A stretch of DNA of 59,994 nt, taken from contig NZ_BLAY01000044.1 of NCBI RefSeq assembly GCF_020521235.1, positions 1 to 59,994 of the forward strand, given 5' to 3'. The translations under genes were made by a program, and so were the position numbers. Source of the DNA: Microseira wollei NIES-4236. GTDB lineage: Bacteria > Cyanobacteriota > Cyanobacteriia > Cyanobacteriales > Aerosakkonemataceae. The notes beneath the pieces are model-generated. The model searched no databases and had not been told where the DNA came from. It worked only from the letters and a program-made list of their open reading frames with translations. Shown one piece after another: positions 28,528 through 37,328 of the stretch (the first letter of the stretch is position 1; the number at the start of each line of letters is the position of its first letter).

Positions 28528-29745
28528 ATGAAAGCTGCATATACAAATTTTTCCCTAGAGTCCGCTTATAACAATATCAACGAACCAGCTATCGCCACCG
28601 CATTCGATGTAGATGTTCTCGCCAACCTCCTCGCCAAAGAACTAGAAGCAGAAATTGCCTTAGATTCTCCCACTATTGAAGCGGTCGCTACTCGCATTGC
28701 TAAGGAAGTAGATCGCATTTGCGCTGCTAGTCCCCGCATCCAAAAATCTGGCTGTATCGGTTCTTGGCAACTTGGTTTGGCACGGCACCGCATTTCCAAG
28801 TGTCTCAAGTACTATCACCTCGGTGCAAAACAGGCGCGCATCGAACTGCACAGCACGCTGGGTGCGATGGTTTATCGCTATATGACACCGATGCGATCCC
28901 CCTCTAGCTTCCAAGGTCGCTATCACATGCTAGAAGACTTCCTGCAAAACTTCTACATCGAGTCCCTCTCAGCTTTCCGCCGCGAAAATCAAACCGCTCC
29001 CAACTACACTCCTCGCACCCAACTCCAAATCGCCGAGTACTTGACTTTTACCGAACAATATGCTCGTCGTCGGATCGGACTCCGTAGCGGTGGTTCGCAG
29101 CAGCTAATAGTGTTGAGGGCGCAAGGGTTTGTCCGCCGCCAGCCTGCGGAAACGACGATGGATATAGAACTGGCTGCCGAATCTGCCAAAAGCGACGAAG
29201 CGCAAGCGCATGGGAACTCATCGGCGATGCAGCAAGTACGAGCTTCGATGGTATCCGAGGCGGTCGATCCAACCGAGTCGGTGTTGCGCGATCGCGTGAT
29301 TGAAGCCTTAATCAAATACCTGGCAGATCAAAAACAATCTGACTGCGTAGATTATTTGATTTTAAAGTTGCAAGACCTCTCTGCCAAAGAAATTGACGAA
29401 ATTCTGGGCTTAAAACCCCGTCAGCGCGACTACCTACAACAGCGGTTCAAGTACCATGTAGAAAAATTCGCCCGCCAGCAAGAGTGGCAATTGGTACATC
29501 AGTGGTTGGGTGCCGATCTAGATGAAAAGCTGGGGATGAATGAAAAACAGTGGGAAACCTTTTGGCAACAACTCGAACCGCCTCTGCGGCAACTGTTGCA
29601 GCTAAAACGCGAGTCAGAAACCGATCGCGCGATCGCCTCCTTACTCAAATGGACGCCCAAACAGGTGCAAAAGCGCTGGTCGCAATTATTAGACAAAGCT
29701 TGGGAAATTCGTAACAGCAGCACTACTGCGGGTCAAACAATATGA
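28528..29745 (+). CDS. hetZ: HetZ-family protein
   Basis: The 405-residue protein matches HetZ, a DNA-binding regulator needed early in heterocyst differentiation in Anabaena. The similarity I recall runs through RIQKSGxxxSWxxxLAxHR and ARIELHSTLGAMVYRYMTP, then FLQNFYIESLSAFRRENQ, YTPRTQLQIAEYLTFTEQYARRRI, and QDLSAKEIDEILGLKPRQRD. The C-terminus (QKRWSQLLDKAWEIRNS) is complete. Filamentous cyanobacteria that form no heterocysts also keep hetZ, so this does not prove heterocyst formation. AGGTGAAATT before the ATG is a fair binding site. An IS605-type element abuts the stop codon. Confidence 0.9.
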   Translation: MKAAYTNFSLESAYNNINEPAIATAFDVDVLANLLAKELEAEIALDSPTIEAVATRIAKEVDRICAASPRIQKSGCIGSWQLGLARHRISKCLKYYHLGAKQARIELHSTLGAMVYRYMTPMRSPSSFQGRYHMLEDFLQNFYIESLSAFRRENQTAPNYTPRTQLQIAEYLTFTEQYARRRIGLRSGGSQQLIVLRAQGFVRRQPAETTMDIELAAESAKSDEAQAHGNSSAMQQVRASMVSEAVDPTESVLRDRVIEALIKYLADQKQSDCVDYLILKLQDLSAKEIDEILGLKPRQRDYLQQRFKYHVEKFARQQEWQLVHQWLGADLDEKLGMNEKQWETFWQQLEPPLRQLLQLKRESETDRAIASLLKWTPKQVQKRWSQLLDKAWEIRNSSTTAGQTI

Positions 29746-29749
29746 AACC

Positions 29750-31043
29750 TCACAGGATACGGGTAGTGACAACTCCCACCGCTAACCGCAAGCGGTATAG
29801 CGGGGGCTTCTCAAATTCACAAATGAGAGTTCTTGCTTCATCGGCTGTGCATCCACGCTTGCCTCCACAAGCAGCAAACGGTTGTCCTACCGTCCGTTTC
29901 AAAACATTTAAACTTGCGTTCAAATCCCTGTCTAAACTGACTCCACAATTAGGACAATTATGAACTCTGACAGACAAATCTTTGATGACTCTTTCGCCAC
30001 AATTAAAACACTCGATACTCGTGCCTTTAGCATCTACTTCTTGAGTATGCTTACCGCGTCTTACCGAAGAAAGCTTGCAATATATTCAAAAATGCGCCCC
30101 AAGCGACATCCAGTATCGATTTAGCTAGTTTAGTTCTAGCCAGTCCTTTGATGTTTAATTTCTCGAACCCAATTAAATCGTATGTTGCACATAGCCAATG
30201 AACCACCAAGTAATGAAAATCTTTTCTTTGTCTAGCAATATGCAGATGCCCTCTTGCTACTTTATTCGCTTGTTTGTGATAATTGTTATATCCTTTTTTC
30301 TTTCTAGATAATTGCCGTTGTTGACGGGCTAAAACCACTTGAGACTTGCGATAAAACTGTGGAACGGCAACTGCTTGGGCATCGCTAGTAGTTAAGAATT
30401 TCTCTAACCCCACATCAATTCCGCAAACAGATTTAATTTCATCAACAGGTACTGAAGTTGGAACAGTGTTATCTTCTAGCGAAAAACTGACGTACCAACC
30501 ATCGGCTTTACTGATAATTGTTGCTTGTTTAATCTCGAAACCGTTGGGGATGGGACGGTGCAAGATAACTGGTATCTCACCGATTTTAGACAACTTTAAA
30601 GTGTTGTCAACCAGAGTGGATCCAGCTTTAGGGCTGTTGACTCTAGGAAAGGTGAAAGAGCAAATGTCGCCCGGTTTTTTAAACCTTGGCTTACCTCCTC
30701 TCTTGCCCGCTTTATCGGGAATTAGCCACCGTTTCCAAGCCTTATCCAACCGCATTAAATTCTGCTGTTGGCAGTCAGCATAAATATTTTTATATTCAGT
30801 AAATAATAATTTTGTCTCCTTTAGATCGGCAGCTTGTGAATAGTAATCTACTTGGTTTGGAATATCTCCAATTGGCTCAGAGACTAAGCTACATCTATCG
30901 ACTGAAGAACGGGTGCGGCGAAGGTAATCTAATCTTTGTCCAAGAGCATAGTTCCAATGCCGACGCAGCAATTCACCCCAGTGGCTCAAGATCGCCGCCT
31001 GGTCAGGAGTTGGTTGCAATCGGTACTGATAAGTGAGTAGCAT
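29750..31043 (-). pseudogene. tnpB: tnpB RNA-guided nuclease, frameshifted near its C-terminus
   Basis: The first 330 codons (31043 to 30051) carry RuvC-I Asp in VCGIDVGLEKFLTT and RuvC-II Glu in LIGFEKLNIKGLA. The frame ends at KTR-stop near 30052. A one-base shift restores the rest, RGKHTQEVDAKGTSIECFNC, then the second zinc pair in NCPNCGVSLDRDLNASLN with the RuvC-III Asp. Every catalytic and zinc residue is present once the shift is corrected, so loss is recent or the base is an assembly error. Confidence 0.9.
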
Positions 31044-31069
31044 AGAATCATTGTATCGCGCTTGGCGCT

Positions 31070-31477
31070 ATGCAGTGCAACAAGGGCTATCGATGTGTTT
31101 ACTCCCTTAATATTCATTTGGTGCTAGTAACCAAATATCGGCGCAAGGTCATCAACCAAGAGATTCTCTTAAGATTACATGAAATACTTGCTGGCACTTG
31201 TGAAAAGTGGAATAGAAAATTAACAGATTTCAACGGCGAATCCGACCACGTTCATTTGGTGATTGATTTTCCACCAGATGTTGAAATCAGCAAGCTAGTT
31301 AACAATCTTAAAACTGTTTCAAGTCGATTAATTCGTAAAGAGTTTACTGATGTTGTATCCCTTATTTATAGCAAGCCCGTGTTCTGGACAGGTGCTTATT
31401 TCGTTGCCAGTTGCGGAGGTGTTACCCTTGACCAAGTTAGAAAATATGTTGAGAATCAGAGCGAGATTGCAGAGTAA
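31070..31477 (+). CDS. tnpA: IS200/IS605-family Y1 transposase TnpA
   Basis: This 135-residue single-strand transposase has the HUH motif in ESDHVHLVIDFPP, the nucleophile Tyr near the C-terminus in DQVRKYVENQ, and a normal IS200-type length. Intact, unlike its tnpB partner. It starts 26 bp from the divergent tnpB start, so the two share a promoter region. Confidence 0.93.
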   Translation: MQCNKGYRCVYSLNIHLVLVTKYRRKVINQEILLRLHEILAGTCEKWNRKLTDFNGESDHVHLVIDFPPDVEISKLVNNLKTVSSRLIRKEFTDVVSLIYSKPVFWTGAYFVASCGGVTLDQVRKYVENQSEIAE

Positions 31478-31617
31478 TTGGCAATTCGTCACCCACCCCA
31501 CTCACCTCTTTGAGCGGTGGTCAAAATTGGTCGGGGGTGGGATTCCTCATTGCCCTGCTATCCCCCTCACCGCCAAACGGAGTACCGTTCTGGCGGGAGT
31601 ACCCCGCCGTTGAGATG

Positions 31618-31664
31618 GGTAATGAGTATTTATTACTCATTACCCATTACCCATTACCACTTAT
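31618..31664. repeat. TAATGAG/ATTACCC heptamer string with fold-back
   Basis: GGGTAATGAGTATTTATTACTCATTACCC folds back on itself, followed by two more ATTACCC units. It lies between the IS605-type element and the PHP gene. Confidence 0.75.
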
Positions 31665-31860
31665 GACTCTGATTGAAATTAGGTATAAATACGTTAGTGC
31701 TTAGAGTGTTTAAGTTTGCTAACTTAGTCTTAACAGTTATACACAGTTGGTTCTAGTCAGCCCATCGTCAAGGGCGCATAACTTGTCGTGGCAGTCTTTG
31801 CCACACTGACACCTTGCTGCGGTTGGGTTGGACTATAGTAAACAATCCCAGCAAAATTCT

Positions 31861-32583
31861 ATGGCGGTTATGGCAGTTAATCTTCAACCCTTAGAGTCAA
31901 CCCAAGTAGCAGCACGAGATGTATCGGCACTCAAACAGGTGTTCGAGACAATCGATCCGGAAAGTTGTCCGCGCTCGTATAATTTTCACATGCACACGAT
32001 CGCCTCGGATGGTAAGCTGAGACCCCAGGAGTTGATCGAGCAAGCGATCGCCAACGGTTTGCAAGGGCTTGCCATTACCGATCACCACAGCGTAAACGGC
32101 TATCTGCAAGCGAGTTGCTGGCTACAAGAGTGGAAACAATGGTATCAAGATCGCTCCCAATACCCAATTCCGCACCTGTGGACGGGGGTAGAAATTAACG
32201 CCGACTTGTTGAATACAGATGTCCACATTCTCGGTTATGCCTTCGATCCAAAACACCCATCGCTACAACCTTATTTGCAAGAATCCGGTGCTAAGGGCGA
32301 TCTAGCAAAGGCAGGTAACGTCATTGGGGCTATCCAAGCTGCGGGGGGTTTGGCGGTACTGGCGCACCCGGCACGGTATCGGCGATCGCCTGACGACCTA
32401 ATCCACGAAGCTGCCAAACTCGGCATCGACGGAGTTGAAACTTACTACGCCTACGATAATCCTACCCCCTGGCGTCCCAGTCCCAAGCAAACCCAACTGA
32501 TGCAGAAATTAAGTGCATTTTATGGATTGCTTAACACCTGCGGTACGGATACTCACGGTCGCAGTTTGTTGACGCGCCTGTAA
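31861..32583 (+). CDS. PHP-domain phosphoesterase
   Basis: The protein has the metal-binding motifs of the PHP superfamily: NFHMHTIASDGKL, GLAITDHHSVNGY, TGVEINADL, HILGYAFDP, VLAHPARYR, and GTDTHGR near the end. It is closest in layout to TrpH/YciV-type enzymes that remove nucleotides or phosphates from short nucleic acids or 3',5'-bisphosphates; the exact substrate is uncertain. The ATG at 31861 (or 31870) is favoured over the upstream TTG at 31828. It is separated from hetZ by the IS605-type element. Confidence 0.87.
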   Translation: MAVMAVNLQPLESTQVAARDVSALKQVFETIDPESCPRSYNFHMHTIASDGKLRPQELIEQAIANGLQGLAITDHHSVNGYLQASCWLQEWKQWYQDRSQYPIPHLWTGVEINADLLNTDVHILGYAFDPKHPSLQPYLQESGAKGDLAKAGNVIGAIQAAGGLAVLAHPARYRRSPDDLIHEAAKLGIDGVETYYAYDNPTPWRPSPKQTQLMQKLSAFYGLLNTCGTDTHGRSLLTRL

Positions 32584-32672
32584 TAGACCTGTTCAAAAAA
32601 CAACCTCAAGGGCAGGCAGGATGCCCACCCCACAAGAGATATGGTCGAAGTCTAATAGTCCTGTCTAAGAAA

Positions 32673-32738
32673 CTGCGAGTCAAACCTCACCCCCACCCCC
32701 TCTCCTGCAAGAAGAGGGGTGTTTTTTTTGACTCGCAG
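32673..32738 (+). terminator. Compound hairpin with T-run after the PHP gene
   Basis: The outer arms CTGCGAGTCAAA and TTTGACTCGCAG pair over 12 bp. An inner CCCCTCT/AGAGGGG stem is followed by GTTTTTTTT. It lies about 90 bp after the PHP stop and could terminate it. The inner stem resembles a dispersed repeat also present inside the gene at 37329. Confidence 0.6.
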
Positions 32739-32801
32739 ATTGGCATATTAGATTTTTACGCATCCGATCTTGTTCGGTTTTGTCTTTCCACCAAAGAAAT
32801 T

Positions 32802-32915
32802 TTAAATCCGTTTTGTATGAGAACGCCGTTCGGTGAAACGCAGCCAAGTGGCTAGTGCAGCGACTGCAACAATGGAAGCACAGCTAAAGGTGAAGAATGT
32901 TTCTATCGGTGACAT
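32802..32915 (-). CDS. Possible 37-residue single-span membrane peptide
   Basis: ATG at 32915 gives MSPIETFFTFSCASIVAVAA, continuing LATWLRFTERRSHTKRI. That is one hydrophobic helix followed by a basic tail, the layout of small cyanobacterial photosynthetic-complex subunits, but I cannot match it to a named one. The ribosome binding site is weak (GGGTA). It lies alone in a 1-kb gap. Confidence 0.4.
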   Translation of the reverse strand: MSPIETFFTFSCASIVAVAALATWLRFTERRSHTKRI

Positions 32916-33480
32916 AAGGCTACCCAAATTGTTTTGATCTCTCTGTTGGAATCTATTACCTTTTTATCAGCCTTGCCATGGGTGAGTTATTTCGTTGCAC
33001 TCGATCTATCTTAATTAAATTTATTAAGGTTGTACTCAAGGCTGGAAACCCCAAGCAGATAGATGTTGCAAAAATCTTTGGGGTAGGGGTGCGAGTATTT
33101 TTAGGTTGGGGTACTGGGATTTATGGGGGTGGGGTACTGGTATTTTTATAGTTGCAGCAGCACGGCGGGAGAAAACCTTCTCCCTAAGGGCAAAGCTGAT
33201 TGATGCCGTGGCGCTACTGGTATTTTTATAGGCTAGTCCGCGAAAAACCCGTGTCTTCAGACCTTGTCGTTAGATCAAATCCGGTTGCATCGGAATAATT
33301 AAAATTGGTTGTAGGGGCACGGGAGAAAACCTTCTCGCTAAGGGCAAAGCTGATTGATGTTCCCTACAAGGATCGTTGATAAGCTGCTACGCACCTAATT
33401 TGAGAGCCAAATTTTCCCTTCTTCTTGTGGGGTGGGCATCTTGCCCGCCTCTTTATTGGATTTAAATGCGTAGCAGCTTA
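32916..33480. other. Gap without gene, dispersed repeats only
   Basis: It contains duplicated CGGGAGAAAACCTTCTC-type and TACTGGTATTTTTATAG repeats, and a GTGGGGTGGGCATCTTGCCC copy near 33429. No coding frame is convincing. Confidence 0.6.
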
Positions 33481-33488
33481 CTTACGCA

Positions 33489-33645
33489 AAGAAACCGGGT
33501 TTCTCTGAAAAAACGTGGCTTGGGAAACCAGAGATCAAGGAAGAAACCCGGTTTCTGAACTGCGACTCACAGAAACCGGGTTTCTCTGAAAAAACGTGGC
33601 TTGGGAAACCAGAGATCAACGAAGAAACCCGGTTTCTGAACTTCT
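33489..33645. repeat. Two 81-bp tandem repeats built from GAAACCSGGTTTC
   Basis: Each unit starts AGAAACCGGGTTTCTCTG and ends GAAACCCGGTTTCTGAAC, with CCAGAGATCAAGGAAG (or CAACGAAG) between. The two ends are themselves near-palindromes and pair with each other, so each unit folds as one hairpin. The second unit starts 81 bp after the first. Confidence 0.85.
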
Positions 33646-33649
33646 AAGA

Positions 33650-34915
33650 TTAAACATTCACGAAATTCGCTGCTGTGAGAGTGGTTGTATTCACCCCATT
33701 CAGAATGGCGAGAACTTCACTACCAAAGCGGATTTCATTGCCACTAAAGGTTAGCGAACTGAAGGTCAAACCACCAGAAAGACCAATCAAATCTGGACCT
33801 AGCTGGAAGTCACTTACAGTATCGGTGCCTTCCCCAGGGGCAAAGATAAAGGTATCTGGGCCATTGCCACCTGTTAAGATGTCATTACCAGCACCGCCGC
33901 GCAGTTGGTCAGCACCTTTGCCACCATTGAGGGTATCGTTACCCGCACCGCCGTTGAGAATGTCATCGCCGCCAGCACCGATCTGGAGATCATCTCCCAG
34001 CAGCAAGTCATGACCATCACCGCCGTTGAGGATATCCACACCAGTGCCACCAACTAAGGTATCGTTGCCAGCAAAACCGTTGAGGGTGTCTTGACCATTG
34101 CCACCGTTGAGGAAGTCATCCCCGGCGCCACCGTTGAGGAGATCGCTACCGTTACCGCCGTTGAGATTCAGTCCGGTAACGGGAGTCACTGCTACCGTCA
34201 CAGCACCCGTACTGGTGAGACTGCCATCGCTGAGGGTGTAGTTAAAGCTGGCGTTGCCTGTGAAACTATTGTCTGGGGTGAACAGGATCAAGTCATCGCT
34301 AAAGTTGGAGGGAGTGCCAGCATCATTGAGAGTGACAGTTCCGCCTACTGCGCCGCTAACACCAGTAATCCGCAAATCCCCAGTTGGGTTATCGACATCG
34401 GTATCGTTGGCGATCAGGGTGCTGGTAGCAATGGTGAGGGGGGTATTTTGAGCGGTGGTAACGCTGTCTGCATTGGCTACAGGTGCATTGTTTGGGGTAG
34501 TAGCTTCCGCAAATTGAAAGTTATCATACACCAGGCCGAACGAGTCGGACGCATCGATCTTAATACTGGTAATGTTGCTGTATGATGATAAATTCACGAC
34601 ATCTAAGGTGTCGGGATTGCCATCCGTGACGAGATTAACCTGTCCAGCAAACTCCCCCATCGTATAGACATCAATTAGAGCCCCTGTACCCGTGACGAAA
34701 TCGCCACTTACTGTAAACGAGAGATTATTAACAGCTTGAGCAAAATCTACGTAAAGGTTTCCATTTAAATCTTTGCCGTTTGCGGCTGCGATACCGTTGT
34801 TGGATGTGACTAGGACCTCTCCCCATGGATCGGTTGAAAATGTTGCTTCTTGGTACGGATCGCCAAGCGATTGAAAAGAACCAAGGAACTCGTCAAAATT
34901 GATTACTGTTGTCAT
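33650..34915 (-). CDS. RTX calcium-binding protein with cadherin-like domain (421 aa)
   Basis: An N-terminal unknown beta-rich domain (about 1-140) is followed by one tandem cadherin/Ig-like domain (NNAPVANADSVTTAQNTPLT.. about 145-245). About ten RTX nonapeptides (GGNGxDxLNGGAGxD, about 247-360) come next, then an RTX tail (TFIFAPGEGTDTVSDF). RTX repeats bind Ca2+ and fold outside the cell; such proteins usually leave by type I secretion using C-terminal signals, and no transporter genes are here. The C-terminal half is almost identical in DNA to the neighbouring gene at 35188. Confidence 0.9.
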   Translation of the reverse strand: MTTVINFDEFLGSFQSLGDPYQEATFSTDPWGEVLVTSNNGIAAANGKDLNGNLYVDFAQAVNNLSFTVSGDFVTGTGALIDVYTMGEFAGQVNLVTDGNPDTLDVVNLSSYSNITSIKIDASDSFGLVYDNFQFAEATTPNNAPVANADSVTTAQNTPLTIATSTLIANDTDVDNPTGDLRITGVSGAVGGTVTLNDAGTPSNFSDDLILFTPDNSFTGNASFNYTLSDGSLTSTGAVTVAVTPVTGLNLNGGNGSDLLNGGAGDDFLNGGNGQDTLNGFAGNDTLVGGTGVDILNGGDGHDLLLGDDLQIGAGGDDILNGGAGNDTLNGGKGADQLRGGAGNDILTGGNGPDTFIFAPGEGTDTVSDFQLGPDLIGLSGGLTFSSLTFSGNEIRFGSEVLAILNGVNTTTLTAANFVNV

Positions 34916-34960
34916 GGCTATTACCTTTGTTGTTAGTTTCTCTTTGGTTTGGGGTTGAAT

Positions 34961-35113
34961 CTCTTTGATTCGATATAACTTGGCGAGATATCGCTTCTGC
35001 TAACAGAGAAACCCCTCGCCCCTTTCTCTGTTAGCGTTCAGCGATTGAGAGATTGGTGTAGGGAATGGTGTCCGGTGCTACCCGATGGGTGAACAACCCT
35101 CGGTACAGAGAGG
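34961..35113 (-). pseudogene. Relic of the GNAT gene 3' region between the two RTX genes
   Basis: Over about 115 bp this non-coding stretch aligns with 37490-37612 inside the TIGR03032/GNAT gene. Both share CTAACAGAGAAACCCCTCGC, then TGGTGTAG.GAAT.GTGTC.GGTGC and ACCCGATGGGT. It is out of frame and broken. Its position shows that the 33650 RTX gene arose by duplication of a segment that included the end of the gene upstream. Confidence 0.75.
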
Positions 35114-35187
35114 GGAATTTGCTCCTCTTTTTCCCTGAGTAAACACTTACGCGGGCAAGAGACCCCACATCCTACACCCTAGACAAG

Positions 35188-37326
35188 CTAAATAGTTACG
35201 AAACTAGCAGCCGTCAGCGTCGTGGTATTAATACCCGTCAGGGTTGCCAAAATTTCATTGGTGGAAGTCACCACAATCTGATTTCCAGAGAAACTCAGTT
35301 GTGCAAAGGTCAAACCACCCGTTAGACCAATCAAATCTGGACCTAGCTGGAAGTCACTTACAGTATCGGTGCCTTCCCCAGGGGCAAAGATAAAGGTATC
35401 TGGGCCATTGCCACCTGTTAAGATGTCATTACCAGCACCGCCCCGCAGTTGGTCAGCACCTTTGCCACCATTGAGGGTATCGTTACCCGCACCGCCGTTG
35501 AGAATGTCATCGCCGCCAGCACCGATCTGGAGATCGTCTCCCAGCAGCAAGTCATGACCATCACCGCCGTTGAGGATATCCACACCAGTGCCACCCACTA
35601 AGGTATCGTTGCCAGCAAAACCGTTGAGGGTGTCTTGAGCATTGCCACCGTTGAGGTAGTCATCCCCGGCGCCACCGTTGAGGAGATCGCTACCGTTACC
35701 GCCGTTGAGATTCAGTCCGGTAACGGGAGTCACTGCTACCGTCACAGCACCCGTACTGGTGAGACTACCATCGCTGAGGGTGTAGTTAAAGCTGGCGTTA
35801 CCTGTGAAACTATTGTCTGGGGTGAACAGGATCGAGTCATCGCTAAAGTTGGCGGGAGTGCCATTATTGTTGAGAGTGACAGTTCCGCCTACTGCGCCGC
35901 TAACACCAGTAATCCGCAAATCCCCAGTTGGGTTATCGACATCGGTATCGTTGGCGATCAGGGTGCTGGTAGCAATGGTGAGGGGGGTATTTTGAGCGGT
36001 GGTAACGCTGTCTGCAATGGCAACAGGAGCATCATTAACAGCGGCGACTGAGAAGGTTTGGGTTTGTCCTGCTAAGGTGGCTGTGCCATCAGTGACATCG
36101 TAGGTGAGATTCACTGCACCATTAAAGTTGGCATTGGGGGTGAAGGTATAAGTACCGTTATTGTTGTTCACCAATGTGCCGTTGCTGGCAGTTAAGTTGG
36201 CAACAGAGAGAGTATCGCCATCGACATCGCTGAAACCTGCTAATAAGTCAGAACTATTAATGGTAATCGCAGTATCTTCAGCGGTATTGGCTAAAGTAGC
36301 AGTGGGTGAACCAACAGGAGCATCATTGACCCCATTGATAGTAACAGTAACAGTAGCGGTATCCGTGCCGCCATTGTTATCGCTGATGGTGTAGGTGAAG
36401 CTAGTCGTTGCGGTTTCCCCGACAGCTAAACTTTGAAAGTTACTGCCAGGACCATATTGAAATGTGCCGTTAGAGCTGAACCCAAAGTCTCCAAGGAAAC
36501 CAGTAAAGTCAGAATTGGTAATGGTAATGACATCCCCATTTAGGTCACTGTCGTTATCCAGCAAGTTAGCGATGATAGCTGGGAAGCTGGCATCTTCATT
36601 GATGCTGTAACTATCGTTTACTGCTACAGGGGCATCGTTAACTGGGGTAGTCGCAGATATATTCTCAAAGAACTGGATATTGCCGTATGCTTCCCCCACA
36701 AAAGCATCCAAGTCCCCATCATTATCAATATCGGCAAAGGTGGGTGCAACAGAAGTCCCCACATTCGTCAGTCCAAAGGGGTTGGTGACGGGAGCGGCGA
36801 AGCTGGGAGCAGATGTGGTTCCCGTGTTGCGGTAGAACAGGGTATCGCCGTCATAATTACCCACAAAAGCATCCAAGTCCCCATCCCCATCAATATCGAC
36901 TAAGGTGGGTTTAGCATAATCCCCCACATCCGTCAGTCCAAAGGGGTTGGTGACGGGAGCGGCGAAGCTGGGAGCAGATGTGGTTCCCGTGTTGCGGTAG
37001 AACAGGGTATTGCCGTCACGATTACCCACAAAAGCATCCAAGTCCCCATCGTTATCGATATCGGCAAAGATGGGTGCAGCAGAATTCCCCACATCCGTCA
37101 GTCCAAAGGGGTTGGTGGCCTCAAGAGTGAAGCTGGGAGCAGATGTGGTTCCCGTGTTGCGGTAGAACAGGGTATTGCCTGCATTATTACCCACAAAAGC
37201 ATCCAAGTCCCCATCATTATCGATATCGGCAAAGGTGGGTTTAGCATAAATCCCCACATTCATCAGTCCGTTGGGGTTGGTTTGGGGTGATGAGAATTGC
37301 GGATCTGTTGTATTGACTGGTGGCAT
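35188..37326 (-). CDS. FG-GAP/VCBS, cadherin-like and RTX exoprotein (712 aa)
   Basis: In order: four FG-GAP-like repeats with Ca-loop FADIDNDGDLDAFVG (about 25-215), three cadherin/VCBS-type domains (about 230-330, 335-430, 435-525), then RTX nonapeptides and tail (about 530-690). There is no classical signal peptide, consistent with type I secretion. Translation is coupled to the preceding gene: its stop TAA lies two bases before this ATG, and the binding site AGGAG is inside the upstream gene. The last about 230 residues are nearly identical to the 33650 protein. The role in matrix or adhesion is inferred. Confidence 0.92.
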   Translation of the reverse strand: MPPVNTTDPQFSSPQTNPNGLMNVGIYAKPTFADIDNDGDLDAFVGNNAGNTLFYRNTGTTSAPSFTLEATNPFGLTDVGNSAAPIFADIDNDGDLDAFVGNRDGNTLFYRNTGTTSAPSFAAPVTNPFGLTDVGDYAKPTLVDIDGDGDLDAFVGNYDGDTLFYRNTGTTSAPSFAAPVTNPFGLTNVGTSVAPTFADIDNDGDLDAFVGEAYGNIQFFENISATTPVNDAPVAVNDSYSINEDASFPAIIANLLDNDSDLNGDVITITNSDFTGFLGDFGFSSNGTFQYGPGSNFQSLAVGETATTSFTYTISDNNGGTDTATVTVTINGVNDAPVGSPTATLANTAEDTAITINSSDLLAGFSDVDGDTLSVANLTASNGTLVNNNNGTYTFTPNANFNGAVNLTYDVTDGTATLAGQTQTFSVAAVNDAPVAIADSVTTAQNTPLTIATSTLIANDTDVDNPTGDLRITGVSGAVGGTVTLNNNGTPANFSDDSILFTPDNSFTGNASFNYTLSDGSLTSTGAVTVAVTPVTGLNLNGGNGSDLLNGGAGDDYLNGGNAQDTLNGFAGNDTLVGGTGVDILNGGDGHDLLLGDDLQIGAGGDDILNGGAGNDTLNGGKGADQLRGGAGNDILTGGNGPDTFIFAPGEGTDTVSDFQLGPDLIGLTGGLTFAQLSFSGNQIVVTSTNEILATLTGINTTTLTAASFVTI

Positions 37327-37328
37327 GA

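Larger units (their letters stand above)
29746..31600. mobile_element. IS200/IS605-type element with divergent tnpA and tnpB
   Basis: tnpA runs plus and tnpB minus, back to back with 26 bp between. The end beyond tnpB abuts the hetZ stop; in this family that end also encodes the guide (omega) RNA from the 3' part of tnpB, so one is expected on the minus strand here. The other end, beyond tnpA, has subterminal hairpins such as CCGCCAAACGG-AGTA-CCGTTCTGGCGG (31570-31596). The exact outer ends are uncertain. tnpA looks intact, tnpB is frameshifted. Confidence 0.8.

Noticed and set aside
29742-29990. Separate omega-RNA gene annotation for the IS605-type element
   Set aside because: It is expected from the family but no diagnostic pseudoknot could be verified by eye, so it is mentioned only in the element entry.
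35369-36051. Plus-strand open frames opposite both RTX genes
   Set aside because: They are complements of low-complexity Gly/Asp repeats, occur identically in both duplicated genes, and have no start signals.
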